A stretch of 44,698 bases of DNA from JALVDI01 sp039186435. Its GTDB lineage: Bacteria > Myxococcota_A > Polyangia > Polyangiales > Houyiibacteriaceae. The translations under genes were made by a program, and so were the position numbers. Below are positions 23,812 through 31,627 of the stretch, piece after piece (the first letter of the stretch is position 1; the number at the start of each line of letters is the position of its first letter). The stretch is taken from NCBI GenBank assembly GCA_039186435.1, contig JBCDAA010000021.1:1-44698 (forward strand), read 5' to 3'. Below the pieces are notes generated by a model. It was not told the DNA's origin and did not search any database. It was given only the letters and a program-made list of their open reading frames with translations.

Positions 23812-24529
23812 GATTCTCCCCTTCGTTGTCGACCACCCAGAGGATCGACAGCTGCGTAGTGACGAGATCCGATTGCCCCTCGCATCGCTTTTCGAGATTG
23901 GCGAGCAAGGGCCAAAGTTGTTCGCGATAGAACGCTTGCAGTTCGGCCTGGTCCTCCGGCCGCATGCGAAAGCTGATCGTTCGCGCAAAGGCATCGCCGC
24001 GCTGCTGAAAGAAGCGCGCGACGATGGTCTTGATGAGGTTGTCCAGAAGTGAGTTCAAACCGCCGAGGCGGGCGGACATCGCGGGGCGGACAAGTCGGTC
24101 CTCCGACTGCGTTACGCCGTAGACTTCGCCTCGTCCGGCAACGCGCTCAATGCGTTCTTCCGCGAGAAGCGTTGCGACCGCGTCGTCGATGTCCTCGGGC
24201 GTCTCGTGGGGGAGCACCTGCGCGATGCGTTTGCGGCTCAGCGGTCCGGGCCAGAGGAGAAACGCAATCCGTCGCGGGAGGTCGTGCTCGACTTCACCCG
24301 CAAGAAAGTCCTTGCGGAGTTCCCGCGCGATGCGGGCGCCGGTCGGTTCGCTCACCCCGAGGCGCTCGCTCGCCTGGGCGATCGTTAGGCCCATCTTTCG
24401 GAGCTCGTGAAACTGCGCGAGGCGCATCCAGCGAGACGCGCGCTTGATCGGTACGCCGGCTTCAACCCCGACGCGCGCGGCGGCCCGAAGCATCGCGTAG
24501 AGCACGTCTTTGCCGGCCGAGTCCGCCAC
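23798..24529 (-). CDS. Helix-turn-helix regulator, unclassified family
   Basis: The GTG at 24529 starts a 243-residue cytosolic protein. A helix-turn-helix lies at about 35-75 (FHELRKMGLTIAQASERLG, then VSEPTGARIARELRKDF). A second winged-helix-like unit lies at 85-140 (PLSRKRIAQVLPHE, then AVATLLAEERIERV and the wing GRGEVYGVT). The last 100 residues are helical and contain FARTISFRMRPEDQAELQ and YREQLWPLLANLEKRCEG, probably a dimerisation or sensing domain. I cannot place it in a named family. It overlaps the downstream lipoprotein gene. A perfect 8-bp-arm palindrome sits 7 bp before the start codon, so autoregulation is likely. That spacing means the palindrome would also block initiation or an immediately adjacent promoter. 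Confidence 0.72.
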   Translation of the reverse strand: MADSAGKDVLYAMLRAAARVGVEAGVPIKRASRWMRLAQFHELRKMGLTIAQASERLGVSEPTGARIARELRKDFLAGEVEHDLPRRIAFLLWPGPLSRKRIAQVLPHETPEDIDDAVATLLAEERIERVAGRGEVYGVTQSEDRLVRPAMSARLGGLNSLLDNLIKTIVARFFQQRGDAFARTISFRMRPEDQAELQAFYREQLWPLLANLEKRCEGQSDLVTTQLSILWVVDNEGENHESE

Positions 24530-24536
24530 AGAATAT

Positions 24537-24556
24537 ATCTATCATTAGTGATAGAT
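24537..24556. promoter_or_regulatory. Perfect palindrome, candidate operator
   Basis: ATCTATCA-TTAG-TGATAGAT has 8-bp perfect arms with a 4-bp centre, just upstream of the regulator start at 24529. The sequence is strikingly AT-rich for this genome, and TATATT follows on the minus strand. It is best explained as the binding site of the adjacent helix-turn-helix protein and part of its promoter. Confidence 0.7.
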
Positions 24557-25285
24557 TAAGCAAGCGAGCAGGATCATTTCTCGTCGCCGTGAGGATTCCG
24601 GGCCTCTCGAAGCGCCGGCTGAGTTCTTCGGGCGGGCTGGCACCTTTCAAGGCCGGGCTCCTAGGGCGTCGCCTCCGGTGGCGTCGCCTCCGTCGGTCCG
24701 ACCTCGATGTCAATAAAAGCAGGCTGGCTGCTTTCAACGACCTCCGTCGGTCCGACCTCGAATGTCAGGCTGGCTGCTTTCAACGACCTCCGTCGGTCCG
24801 ACCTCGATGTCAATAAAAGCAGGCTGGCTGCTTTCAACGATCGCGATGTCAAAAAAAGCAGACGGGCCGATTTCTGCGTTAACCGGGCCGGTTTCTGCAC
24901 CAACCGCGCGTGATCCACACCCCGTGTCAATAAAGCAGGCTGGCTGTTTCCAGCCGCCTCCGATGCTTCCAGCCGTGCCGCCTCCATTGGCTGCTTCCAG
25001 CCGCGTCGCCTCCGATGTCAATAAAGCAGGCTGGCTGCTTCCAGCCGCGTCGCCTCCGATGTCAATAAAGCAGGCTGGCTGCTTCTAGCCGTGCCGCCTC
25101 CGTTTGGTCGAGCCTCGACGGCGGGAAACGCACGATCGCTGGCGTGACACACAAGGCCACGCAGGGGCTCGGCGGGATCTTCATCAACGTGCGTGTCGGT
25201 TTGGGCCTTCGAGCCGTTTTCGGAACGCCGCCGAACGAAGTCTGTCGATCCGGGCGGTGGTGAACGGTGCGGCGACGTAGCTTCC
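24557..25285. other. Gene-poor interval containing a hairpin-repeat array
   Basis: About 730 bp separate the regulator/lipoprotein unit from the DUF5996 gene. The first 130 bp and the last 180 bp show nothing I can name. The middle is the repeat array described separately. Both minus-strand frames stay open across the array for about 100 codons, but the repeat period and lack of a start or ribosome-binding site argue against coding. Confidence 0.7.
24687..25104. repeat. Tandem hairpin-repeat array, two related unit types
   Basis: Type A units of 54, 46 and 54 bp lie head to tail at 24687-24740, 24741-24786 and 24787-24840. The middle one lacks nine bases around aataaaagc. After a degenerate stretch, type B units occupy 24926-24964 (39 bp), 25017-25060 and 25061-25104 (44 bp each), with partial units between. 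All share the core gcaggctggctgctt. In type A this makes the perfect hairpin AAAGCAG-GCTGG-CTGCTTT. In type B it can instead pair GGCTGG with CCAGCC around CTGCTT. Both types also share gatgtcaataaa just before the hairpin. The structure recalls REP/BIME-like elements, but I know no matching family. Confidence 0.85.
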
Positions 25286-26218
25286 TTAGAGCGCTCGGAC
25301 GATCCGGGCTTCGCCGGTCGCGCACTCGAGTGCTTCGACAGGCCAATCGCCTGACTTCGCAGCGGCGTCCCAGGTCGACGTTAGAAACGCCATGAGCGCG
25401 CCGTCGGGATCGCTTGCCTCCCGGACGGCTCGATAAGGCAAGAGAAACTCCCCGAGGTTGTCGTCGAAGTACGCTGCCTCGGGACGCACGCTCGCCTTCG
25501 CAAAACCCTCCGGCGCCGGATAGGCGTACGAGTAGAACATCGCCTCGTCGACGCCGTTGCCTCCGGCCCAAAACCCCGCAGACGAAACCTCGTGCGAGTA
25601 CGCCTCCTGCGCCACGTCGTCGGGCAGGGCGGGAATGCCCCCCGGATGCAGCGGCGCCGTCCGGCCAGTAAAGCGCGTCACCGCGAGATCAAAGCTGCCC
25701 CAAAAGAGATGAACGGGACTGACCTTGCCGAGATAGCTCGTCCGAAAGCGCCGAAACACCCGGTCCATCTGAACGAGCGCACGGTGAAAACGCGCGGCCT
25801 CCGGTGCCTCGTAAGGCCGGGCCTCCGTGTCTTTCGCAAAGGGGATTGGATCAGGAACCTCGTTCGGCGCTCCGTGAAATGCAACCTCCGCGTTCAGCGT
25901 TCGCGTGAGCGCGACAAAGCGTTCGTGAAACTCCGCCACCGACATCTGCGTCAGCGGTAGCTCCACGTTCGCCGCATCGCTCGAGATGCCGCGCAAGACG
26001 TGCGTTCGAAAGTCGAAGTGCCATTCGACGGCGCCCCCCGGCGTGTGAATGGGACCCGTCGTCAGCCCGTGTGGCGTCACGTAAAACGTGGCATGCCACG
26101 AATGGTTGACCCACGGCGAGTTGGCGAGTCGGTACTTTCCGACGATTTGAAGCCAGCGATGAAGCGCATCGCTGGTCGGCTTCCAGCGCGCGAAGTCGAG
26201 TTCGGGCCACGTGCTCAT
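25286..26218 (-). CDS. DUF5996 family protein
   Basis: The ATG at 26218 follows TTTGGAGGTG and begins MSTWPELDFARWKPTSDALH, the typical start of the DUF5996 family. The 310-residue sequence continues with family-like segments WVNHSWHATFYVTPHGLTT, VEWHFDFRTHVLRG, then FWGSFDLAVTRFTGRTAP and a late aromatic stretch MFYSYAYPAPEGF. No signal peptide or membrane helix is present. The family is widespread in bacteria and has no established biochemical function. Several conserved Trp, His and Asp residues suggest a ligand-binding or enzymatic pocket. It lies 59 bp downstream of the glutathione S-transferase gene in the same direction, so the two are probably co-transcribed. Confidence 0.88.
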   Translation of the reverse strand: MSTWPELDFARWKPTSDALHRWLQIVGKYRLANSPWVNHSWHATFYVTPHGLTTGPIHTPGGAVEWHFDFRTHVLRGISSDAANVELPLTQMSVAEFHERFVALTRTLNAEVAFHGAPNEVPDPIPFAKDTEARPYEAPEAARFHRALVQMDRVFRRFRTSYLGKVSPVHLFWGSFDLAVTRFTGRTAPLHPGGIPALPDDVAQEAYSHEVSSAGFWAGGNGVDEAMFYSYAYPAPEGFAKASVRPEAAYFDDNLGEFLLPYRAVREASDPDGALMAFLTSTWDAAAKSGDWPVEALECATGEARIVRAL

Positions 26219-26277
26219 AGGGCACCTCCAAAGCGCACGTAGGACCGGGGGAGGTGGCTGGCAATCGCTGCGGGAAC

Positions 26278-26889
26278 CTACGCCATGGAAGGGACTGTTT
26301 CGCGCCAGCTCGCGCGAGCCCCAACGGTGGCCATCCACTCAGCGATGGAGGGGTACGACTCGAGCGCGAGCTGAAGCTTTGCTGCGTAGGTCAGCGTTGC
26401 CGCGAGCGACGCGTCGCCGAGCGTAAAGCGTCGCCCAACCAGAAAGGGAGCGCGCGAGAGATGCGCGTCGAGGACCTCCCACGCGGGACGAAGCGCCGCG
26501 ATACTCGCTTCGACGCGTTGCGCGTCAGGCGCCGGCGAGAACATGAGCTGCCCTTGAAGCTCCCGCATGTGCGGCGCGAGTCGCGTCGCGTCCCAGAACA
26601 TCCAGTGGAGCTGCTGCGCGTGCTCGACGTCGCTCGCGGCCCACAGCTCTTGTCGCTCGTCCGATCGCTCGGCAAGGTACTGCACGATCGCGCGCGACTC
26701 CGAAATCCGAAGTTCGTCCGCCACCAGCGCGGGGATCCGCCCGTTCGGATTGATCGCAAGAAATGCCTCGTGCCGCTGCTCGCCCGCCATCAGGTCGACC
26801 TCGACGATCGCGACTTCGAGGGCAAGTTCGTGGAGCGCGATGCGCACGCGGCGCGCGTTTTGGGAAATCGGCGAGAGATAGATCTTCAC
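26278..26889 (-). CDS. Glutathione S-transferase
   Basis: The 203-residue protein has the canonical two-domain fold. The thioredoxin-like N-terminal domain starts MKIYLSPISQNARRVRIALHE-like (a Ser near residue 6-9 is the likely catalytic residue). It contains NPNGRIPALV with the cis-Pro that holds glutathione, and ESRAIVQYLAE, the gamma-glutamyl-binding Glu-Ser pair. The all-helical C-terminal domain includes FLVGRRFTLGDASLAATL with the conserved N-capping Asp. Members conjugate or reduce electrophiles and peroxides with glutathione in the cytosol. It sits between the NmrA-type reductase and DUF5996 genes on the same strand, suggesting a small detoxification cluster. Confidence 0.93.
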   Translation of the reverse strand: MKIYLSPISQNARRVRIALHELALEVAIVEVDLMAGEQRHEAFLAINPNGRIPALVADELRISESRAIVQYLAERSDERQELWAASDVEHAQQLHWMFWDATRLAPHMRELQGQLMFSPAPDAQRVEASIAALRPAWEVLDAHLSRAPFLVGRRFTLGDASLAATLTYAAKLQLALESYPSIAEWMATVGARASWRETVPSMA

Positions 26890-26997
26890 GGGACAAACCT
26901 AGCGATCGAAATCCCTCGCGCCGAGGACGAACCCTGCAGGGCAAGCCCGCAACAACGCAGACCCGCTTCGTCCACGGTCCCGCCCGCACGTTCGCGG

Positions 26998-27840
26998 CTA
27001 CTCAAACGTTCGATCGAGAAACGCCGCAACCGACTCGGCGGGGCGCCCGAGCCGCGCCTGAAACGCGCTTTCGTCGACACCGACCGCACCTTCTCGCATC
27101 GCGCGACACACCTGCGAAAAGATCGTCGCGGTACCGGCGTCGAGACCAAACTGCTGCAGCATCGCGCGGTAGTCGTCGTCGTTGGGTTCCTGGTAGTCGA
27201 TGGCCACGCCCGTCTTGTCGGATACCGCGTCGAGGATCGACGGGAAGGAGCGCGCCTTCGCGGCCGTGAGATTGAGCGCGACATTGGTGGTCGTCTCGTC
27301 GAGAAGCACGTCGACCGCAAACGCCGCGATGTCCTTTCGGCTGATCCACGACACCGGCGCGCTGCCCGCGGGAAGCACGACCGCACGCGTTTCGCGAAAC
27401 GACCCGAGGAGACTCGGAAGCGCGTCGAGGTAAAGACCATTTCGCAGCGCAACCCACGGAACGCCCGATTCCTGAAGGCGTCGCTCGGCGTCGTGGTGCA
27501 CCTCGAGAAGTGGATTGTCGCCGGGCGACGCCGCGCCGACGAAGCTTGTGTAGACGATGCGCTTTACGCCGGCGTCTCGAGCTGCGTCGATCGCGGCGGC
27601 GTGCTGGCGCAGGCGGACCTCGTTGGCGGCGTTACTCGAGATCAGCAGCAATGTGTCCACGTTGGCGAAGGCATCGCGCATCGACGCCGGATCGTCGTAA
27701 TCAACGCGGCGCGCTTCGACGTCGCTGCCAAGTTTGGAGGGGTCACGCGCGCCGAGAATCGCGCTCACGCCGCGTGCTTGAAGTTCGGCGGCAATGGCCT
27801 GACCAAGAGCGCCGGTCGCGCCGGTTACGAGATGAGTCAT
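26998..27840 (-). CDS. NmrA-type NAD(P)H-binding reductase, QorB-like
   Basis: The 280-residue protein begins MTHLVTGATGALGQAIAAE, the glycine-rich nucleotide-binding turn (GxxGxxG) of an atypical short-chain dehydrogenase. It follows the NmrA/NAD(P)H:quinone oxidoreductase 2 pattern with ARRVDYDDPASMRDAF, the strand VDTLLLISSN, IDAARDAGVKRIVYTSFVGA, and LRNGLYLDALPSLLG in place of the usual YxxxK. The likely reaction is NADPH-dependent reduction of quinones or related carbonyls. It is divergent from a LysR regulator, 90 bp apart, with inverted repeats in the gap. That is the usual layout for a LysR protein controlling a quinone-stress reductase. Confidence 0.87.
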   Translation of the reverse strand: MTHLVTGATGALGQAIAAELQARGVSAILGARDPSKLGSDVEARRVDYDDPASMRDAFANVDTLLLISSNAANEVRLRQHAAAIDAARDAGVKRIVYTSFVGAASPGDNPLLEVHHDAERRLQESGVPWVALRNGLYLDALPSLLGSFRETRAVVLPAGSAPVSWISRKDIAAFAVDVLLDETTTNVALNLTAAKARSFPSILDAVSDKTGVAIDYQEPNDDDYRAMLQQFGLDAGTATIFSQVCRAMREGAVGVDESAFQARLGRPAESVAAFLDRTFE

Positions 27841-27881
27841 GGAGAGCTCCTTGCTCCAACCAACCTGTGCTTCGTCGCGAT

Positions 27882-27930
27882 TTCGGACAATCGCTTGCTT
27901 CCGAACTCATTGTTTGAAAATACGGACAAT
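27882..27930. promoter_or_regulatory. LysR-type binding-site candidates
   Basis: Two interrupted inverted repeats of LysR type (about T-N11-A) lie in the divergent gap: TTCGGA(27882-27887)-N12-TCCGAA(27900-27905) and ATTGT(27909-27913)-N12-ACAAT(27926-27930). The second abuts the lysR start codon. Both share cggacaat on the same strand (27884-27891 and 27923-27930). Confidence 0.55.
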
Positions 27931-28851
27931 ATGGAGATCGAGCCGGATCTGGTGGCCCACGCGATCGTGTTTTCCGAGGTCGCCGAGCACGGGTCGTTCA
28001 CGCAGGCCGCCCAGCGTTTGGGTCTCTCGAAGAGCACCGTTAGCAGTCGCGTGCGCGAGCTCGAGACCGCGCTTGCAACGCAGCTCCTCACAAGGACGAC
28101 CCGCGCCGTGCGTCTCACCGACGAAGGCGCCGCGTTTCTCGAAAGTGTTCAGCGCATGCGCGAGCACTGGCTCGATGCCCGGGAACGTCTCGCGACGCAG
28201 CACGCGGAGCCCACGGGCATCCTTCGCGTGACCGCCCCGATCACGTTGAGCGATGTGCTTGTGACGCCCGTTGCCTGCGAGATGCTCAGCGACTTTCCGC
28301 GTCTGCAAGTCGAGCTTCTTCCCGATGATCGCAATCTCGATCTGGTGCGCGACAACATCGACCTCGCGATTCGCGTCGGTCCGCTCCGAGATTCGTCTCT
28401 CGTCGCGCAGCGCATCGGCGAGGAGTCCGGCTGGATCGCGGTCGCGCGCGGAAGCGTGTGGGACGAGCGCCTTCGAGGCGACGACGAAACGCAGCTTGCG
28501 ATCCTGACGGAGCTTCCCTGGATCGCAGCGCGAGGCTTCGCCAACGAAGTTTGCCTGACACCACGGGAGGGCGGTCCTGAGCGACGTTTCACGCCGGTAC
28601 GTCGCGCGTCGGCCGCCAGCGGACAAGGTCTCCTCAGCCTCACCCGCCACGGCGCGGGCGTCACGATTCTCCCCGATTCGATGATGGCTCTCGGCGGCGA
28701 CGAGCTGCGCGTGATCCTCCCGCACTATCGCGGCGGCGTCTTTCCCCTCGCGGTGCTTCGTCCTTCACGGCGTCACACCCCGCCGCGTGTGCGCGTCTTT
28801 CTTGAGCGGGTAAAAGCGCGACTACGGAAGCCGATCTTTACTCCCTCGTAG
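27931..28851 (+). CDS. LysR-family transcriptional regulator
   Basis: The ATG at 27931 starts a 306-residue protein (MEIEPDLVAHAIVFSEVAEH). The reading frame stays open far upstream, but only this part has LysR character. The N-terminal winged helix is AEHGSFTQAAQRLGLSKSTV followed by SRVRELETALATQLLTRTTR. A linker helix follows, then the periplasmic-binding-like effector domain from about 90 (GILRVTAPITLSDVLVTPV, DNIDLAIRVGPLRDSSLVA, GAGVTILPDSM). This matches the subgroup near CrgA/AaeR-like regulators that control neighbouring oxidoreductases. The divergent NmrA-type reductase is the expected target. Its stop is ten bases from the stop of the convergent histidine kinase gene. Confidence 0.93.
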   Translation: MEIEPDLVAHAIVFSEVAEHGSFTQAAQRLGLSKSTVSSRVRELETALATQLLTRTTRAVRLTDEGAAFLESVQRMREHWLDARERLATQHAEPTGILRVTAPITLSDVLVTPVACEMLSDFPRLQVELLPDDRNLDLVRDNIDLAIRVGPLRDSSLVAQRIGEESGWIAVARGSVWDERLRGDDETQLAILTELPWIAARGFANEVCLTPREGGPERRFTPVRRASAASGQGLLSLTRHGAGVTILPDSMMALGGDELRVILPHYRGGVFPLAVLRPSRRHTPPRVRVFLERVKARLRKPIFTPS

Positions 28852-28861
28852 TTCGCGGCGG

Positions 28862-30721
28862 CTAGGCGGAGACGCGGTCTGGAGCGGCCTGGGTTCCGCA
28901 CGCGTCGCGCAGGGCCATGCAAATGGCGTGATGGGATGCAGGCTTGCGGATCACCGTAGGCGTCGGGAAGCCATCCGCGTCGGGAATCTCCTGGAGCTCA
29001 CCCGTCAGGAGAATGCAGGGAACGGTGGGGCGGCTCGTGGAAAGGCACCTCGCGATGTCCATCCCGGTCTGGTGCCGCGGAAGACGATAGTCGGAAAGCA
29101 CGACGTCGAGAGGCGCGTCCGTGGCGATGCAGTCGAAGGCTGCCTCCGCGCTCGTCGCCGTGGTCACCGACGCGCCGGACGCTTCGAGCGCCGACGTGAG
29201 GCTGCGAAGGACGAGTTCGTCGTCTTCGATCACAAGGACCCGGAGGCCACGAACGTCAACGGGCTGCTCTTCGCTTGGCTCGACCGACGCTGGCATAGAC
29301 GTGGACGTCGGCACGCGAATGGAGAACATACTTCCACGGCCGAGGCGGCTTGTGACGCCCACCTGCCAGCCAGCGACCACACACACGTGTCGAACGATGC
29401 TCAGGCCGAGACCGGTGCCGCGGTCTCGTCTTCGCTCCGGGTTTTCGAGCTGCAGAAAGTCTTCAAAGATGCGCTCCTGATCCTCTTCCGCGATGCCCTT
29501 TCCCTGATCCCAAACCTGAATCAGGCAGTGGTCCCCGCGCGAGCGCGCCGAAAGCAGAATGCGGTCGCTTTCCGAGTGCAGCATCGCGTTGTTCGCGAGG
29601 TTTGCGATCACGCGCCAGAGGAGCACGGGTTCGGCGTGCACGATCAGATCCGGTCCGGCCACGCTCACGGTCATCTCCCGCGCTTCCGCATCGAGGAGCA
29701 TTCCGTCGGCGATGTCCTGCAGCATCCCGCGTATGCGAACGGGCTTTGGATCGTTGTTGATGTGGCCGAGCTCGAGTTGGGAGAGGTCCAGGATCCCTTC
29801 GAAGAGGGTCGTCAGCTCAAGGGCGGCGTGGGTGATCGAGGAAGCGGTCTTTCGAACCGCGTCGCTCGCGCCGGTGGCGGAACGCTCGAGCGTTTCGCTG
29901 AGAAGCGTGAGGGCCTGCATGGGCTGCCGAAGGTCGTGACTCGCGGCGGCGAGAAAACGCGCTTTGTCGTTGGCGGCGACAACGGCTTGGTCACGAGCAC
30001 GTTCGGCGGCAGATGCGCTTGCGAGTGCCTGCTGGAGTAGCTCGCTGTTTTCCAAGCGCAGATTCACCATGTTGCGAAAGACAGCGCGGTTGCGGAGGAG
30101 CGTCACGAAACAGAAGGCGTTGTAGGTGACGATGCTGGCCGCGCCCCACGAAATCGGTTCGATCTCGGCGTTCCAAAGGGCGACCGCCATCGTGCTCACC
30201 ACGAAGAGCACGAAGCTGATCGGGTCGGTCGCCATGGTGACGGCGACGCCCGACGCCAAAATCGCGTAGATGCCCACGAACACGATCCAGCTTTGGCCTT
30301 CAAAGGTAACGGGCCAAAGCACTCCTGCGAAGCCCCACGACGCGCCGCTGATCAGCGCCGACGCGCGGCGCACGTTGCGGGCTGCGTCGGCGGTTTTGAA
30401 GCATCCTTTTTGGTACGCGATGGACGCCGCAGCGGAAAACACGAGCCCAACGCTGAGTACGGCAAGCCAAGTCGCGAAGTGCTCTGCTTCGCCGATGATC
30501 CGAAGGGCGACGAACGTGAACCCGATGATGATGACGCGGAAGTACCAGCTCACGCGGAGCTGTGCGTACGATTCCCTCAGCGACTCTGCCGCGAGGGCGT
30601 CGTCGACCAGTGCGAAGGCGGGATCGGGTCGCTGCGAGTCGCGCTGTTCATCGACGCTGTTCGTCAACGCTTGCAGCTCCGTAGCGCTCCGATTTTGCTT
30701 GCGCGGCCACCGCTTCAGCAT
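28862..30721 (-). CDS. Hybrid histidine kinase with receiver domain
   Basis: From the ATG at 30721 the protein has 619 residues. Residues 60-210 contain about six hydrophobic helices (FRVIIIGFTFVALRIIG, WLAVLSVGLVFSAAAS, IVFVGIYAILASGVAVT, ISFVLFVVSTMAVALW and others) forming a membrane sensor. A coiled coil leads to the H-box AAASHDLRQPMQAL (His262), then the ATP-binding domain with LANNAM, DQGKGIAEED and GTGLGLSI. A C-terminal receiver domain follows (LRVLVIEDDELVL, phospho-Asp in VVLSDYRLP). This subgroup usually works with NarL-type regulators. It is divergent from such a gene with only 12 bp between starts. No ribosome-binding site precedes the ATG. A TTG at 30667, preceded by GGAG, is an alternative start that would leave a 66-bp promoter region. 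Confidence 0.9.
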   Translation of the reverse strand: MLKRWPRKQNRSATELQALTNSVDEQRDSQRPDPAFALVDDALAAESLRESYAQLRVSWYFRVIIIGFTFVALRIIGEAEHFATWLAVLSVGLVFSAAASIAYQKGCFKTADAARNVRRASALISGASWGFAGVLWPVTFEGQSWIVFVGIYAILASGVAVTMATDPISFVLFVVSTMAVALWNAEIEPISWGAASIVTYNAFCFVTLLRNRAVFRNMVNLRLENSELLQQALASASAAERARDQAVVAANDKARFLAAASHDLRQPMQALTLLSETLERSATGASDAVRKTASSITHAALELTTLFEGILDLSQLELGHINNDPKPVRIRGMLQDIADGMLLDAEAREMTVSVAGPDLIVHAEPVLLWRVIANLANNAMLHSESDRILLSARSRGDHCLIQVWDQGKGIAEEDQERIFEDFLQLENPERRRDRGTGLGLSIVRHVCVVAGWQVGVTSRLGRGSMFSIRVPTSTSMPASVEPSEEQPVDVRGLRVLVIEDDELVLRSLTSALEASGASVTTATSAEAAFDCIATDAPLDVVLSDYRLPRHQTGMDIARCLSTSRPTVPCILLTGELQEIPDADGFPTPTVIRKPASHHAICMALRDACGTQAAPDRVSA

Positions 30722-30733
30722 AGCACTTAGGGT

Positions 30734-31372
30734 ATGCGCGTCCTGATCGTTGATGACCACCCGCTCCTCCGTGAAGGCGTTGCAGGAATGCTTCAGCCGG
30801 ATCCCCGATTCGACGCGATCGTGCAGTGCCCAACCCTCAAAGACGCCGTGAAGGCCGCTGATCCTGAAGGACCTTGGCTCTTCGTTGTCGACCTCACCCT
30901 TCCGGACGCGTCGCATACCGCAGCGGTCGAGCGGCTGCACGAAGTGGCGCCGAACGCGGCGATTGTCGTGTTCGCAGCGGATGTGAGCCGCCGGACCGTG
31001 GACGCTGCGTTTGCTGCTGGCGCGCGCGGCTTTGTGCCAAAGGGCGCGCCCACGAGCACGCTGATGGCAGCCATCGATATGGTGCTCCGCGGCGAGACCT
31101 TCGTGCCCAAGGAAGTGCTTTCGACCTGGGCGGGAAGCTCGCCGGCGCCGGGTTCAAGCGCGGCGCGCCTAACGCCGCGGCAAGAAGACGTGCTCTTCCA
31201 CCTGGCCCGCGGTCTCGCCAACAAGGCGATCGCGACGGAGCTGGGCATGAGTCCGTCCACCGTTCGGGTGCACGTGAGCGCGATCTTTCGCGCCCTCGGC
31301 GTCGACAACCGCACGCAGGCGGCGGTGCACCCGGCGGCCCATGCGCTCCTTGCCGCGCGTGCGTCGGAGTAA
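30734..31372 (+). CDS. NarL/LuxR-type response regulator
   Basis: The 212-residue protein starts directly with the receiver domain: acidic pair in MRVLIVDDHPLL, phospho-acceptor Asp53 in FVVDLTLPD, and Lys103 in GFVPKGAP. The usual Ser/Thr switch residue at the end of strand 4 appears to be Ala (AIVVFAAD, about 81), so signal transmission may differ from the standard scheme. The C-terminal LuxR helix-turn-helix follows (LTPRQEDVLFHLARGLANKA, then ELGMSPSTVRVHVSAIFRAL). It is divergent from and presumably phosphorylated by the adjacent hybrid kinase. Target genes are unknown; the large operon starting at 31628 is the next transcription unit downstream on the same strand. Confidence 0.92.
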   Translation: MRVLIVDDHPLLREGVAGMLQPDPRFDAIVQCPTLKDAVKAADPEGPWLFVVDLTLPDASHTAAVERLHEVAPNAAIVVFAADVSRRTVDAAFAAGARGFVPKGAPTSTLMAAIDMVLRGETFVPKEVLSTWAGSSPAPGSSAARLTPRQEDVLFHLARGLANKAIATELGMSPSTVRVHVSAIFRALGVDNRTQAAVHPAAHALLAARASE

Positions 31373-31390
31373 GTGGAGCCGCACGAAGCT

Positions 31391-31404
31391 TCACGCGTGC
31401 GTGA
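31391..31404. promoter_or_regulatory. Short perfect palindrome after the response regulator
   Basis: TCACGC-GT-GCGTGA has perfect 6-bp arms around a 2-bp centre, 18 bp after the regulator stop and 224 bp before the next gene. No T-tract follows, so it is a poor terminator. A dimer-binding site is possible. Confidence 0.35.
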
Positions 31405-31627
31405 CTGACGCTCACTCTAAGCAAACGGGTGATGCGTTTGCGTCCCGTTCCGAGCGGTGGATTCACTCTGCGTTTAGTACATTCGAACTACACGCTTCGC
31501 GTTCCTTCGAGGATGCGTGGGAGCACCGATTTTTTCACGCGGTGAGAGCGCTTATAAGCTGGAAATATAAGGGGAATTAAGTCTCATTAATCGTGCTGGG
31601 CGAGGTCGCGATTGCTACTTCGTCAAC
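31405..31627 (+). promoter_or_regulatory. AT-rich leader upstream of the Tc-like operon
   Basis: This interval becomes notably AT-rich from about 31485 to 31600, unlike its surroundings. It holds the palindrome GCTTATAAGC (31550-31559), the segment ggaaatataagggg, and the arms ATTAA/TTAAT (31576-31591). I cannot fix -35 and -10 boxes, but this is the only place for the promoter of the four-gene operon that follows. Confidence 0.4.

Noticed and set aside
24661..25021. Open minus-strand frames across the repeat array (repeating SSQPAFIDIEVGPTE)
   Set aside because: Frames switch between copies of unequal length, there is no ribosome-binding site or plausible start, and the hairpin symmetry explains the conservation better than coding.
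24687..25104. CRISPR array
   Set aside because: Units of 39-54 bp are joined without unique spacers and no cas gene is present.
26254..27930. Long upstream extension of the LysR reading frame
   Set aside because: The 559 codons before 27931 lie opposite the GST and reductase genes and have no protein character. The LysR domain begins exactly at the ATG at 27931.
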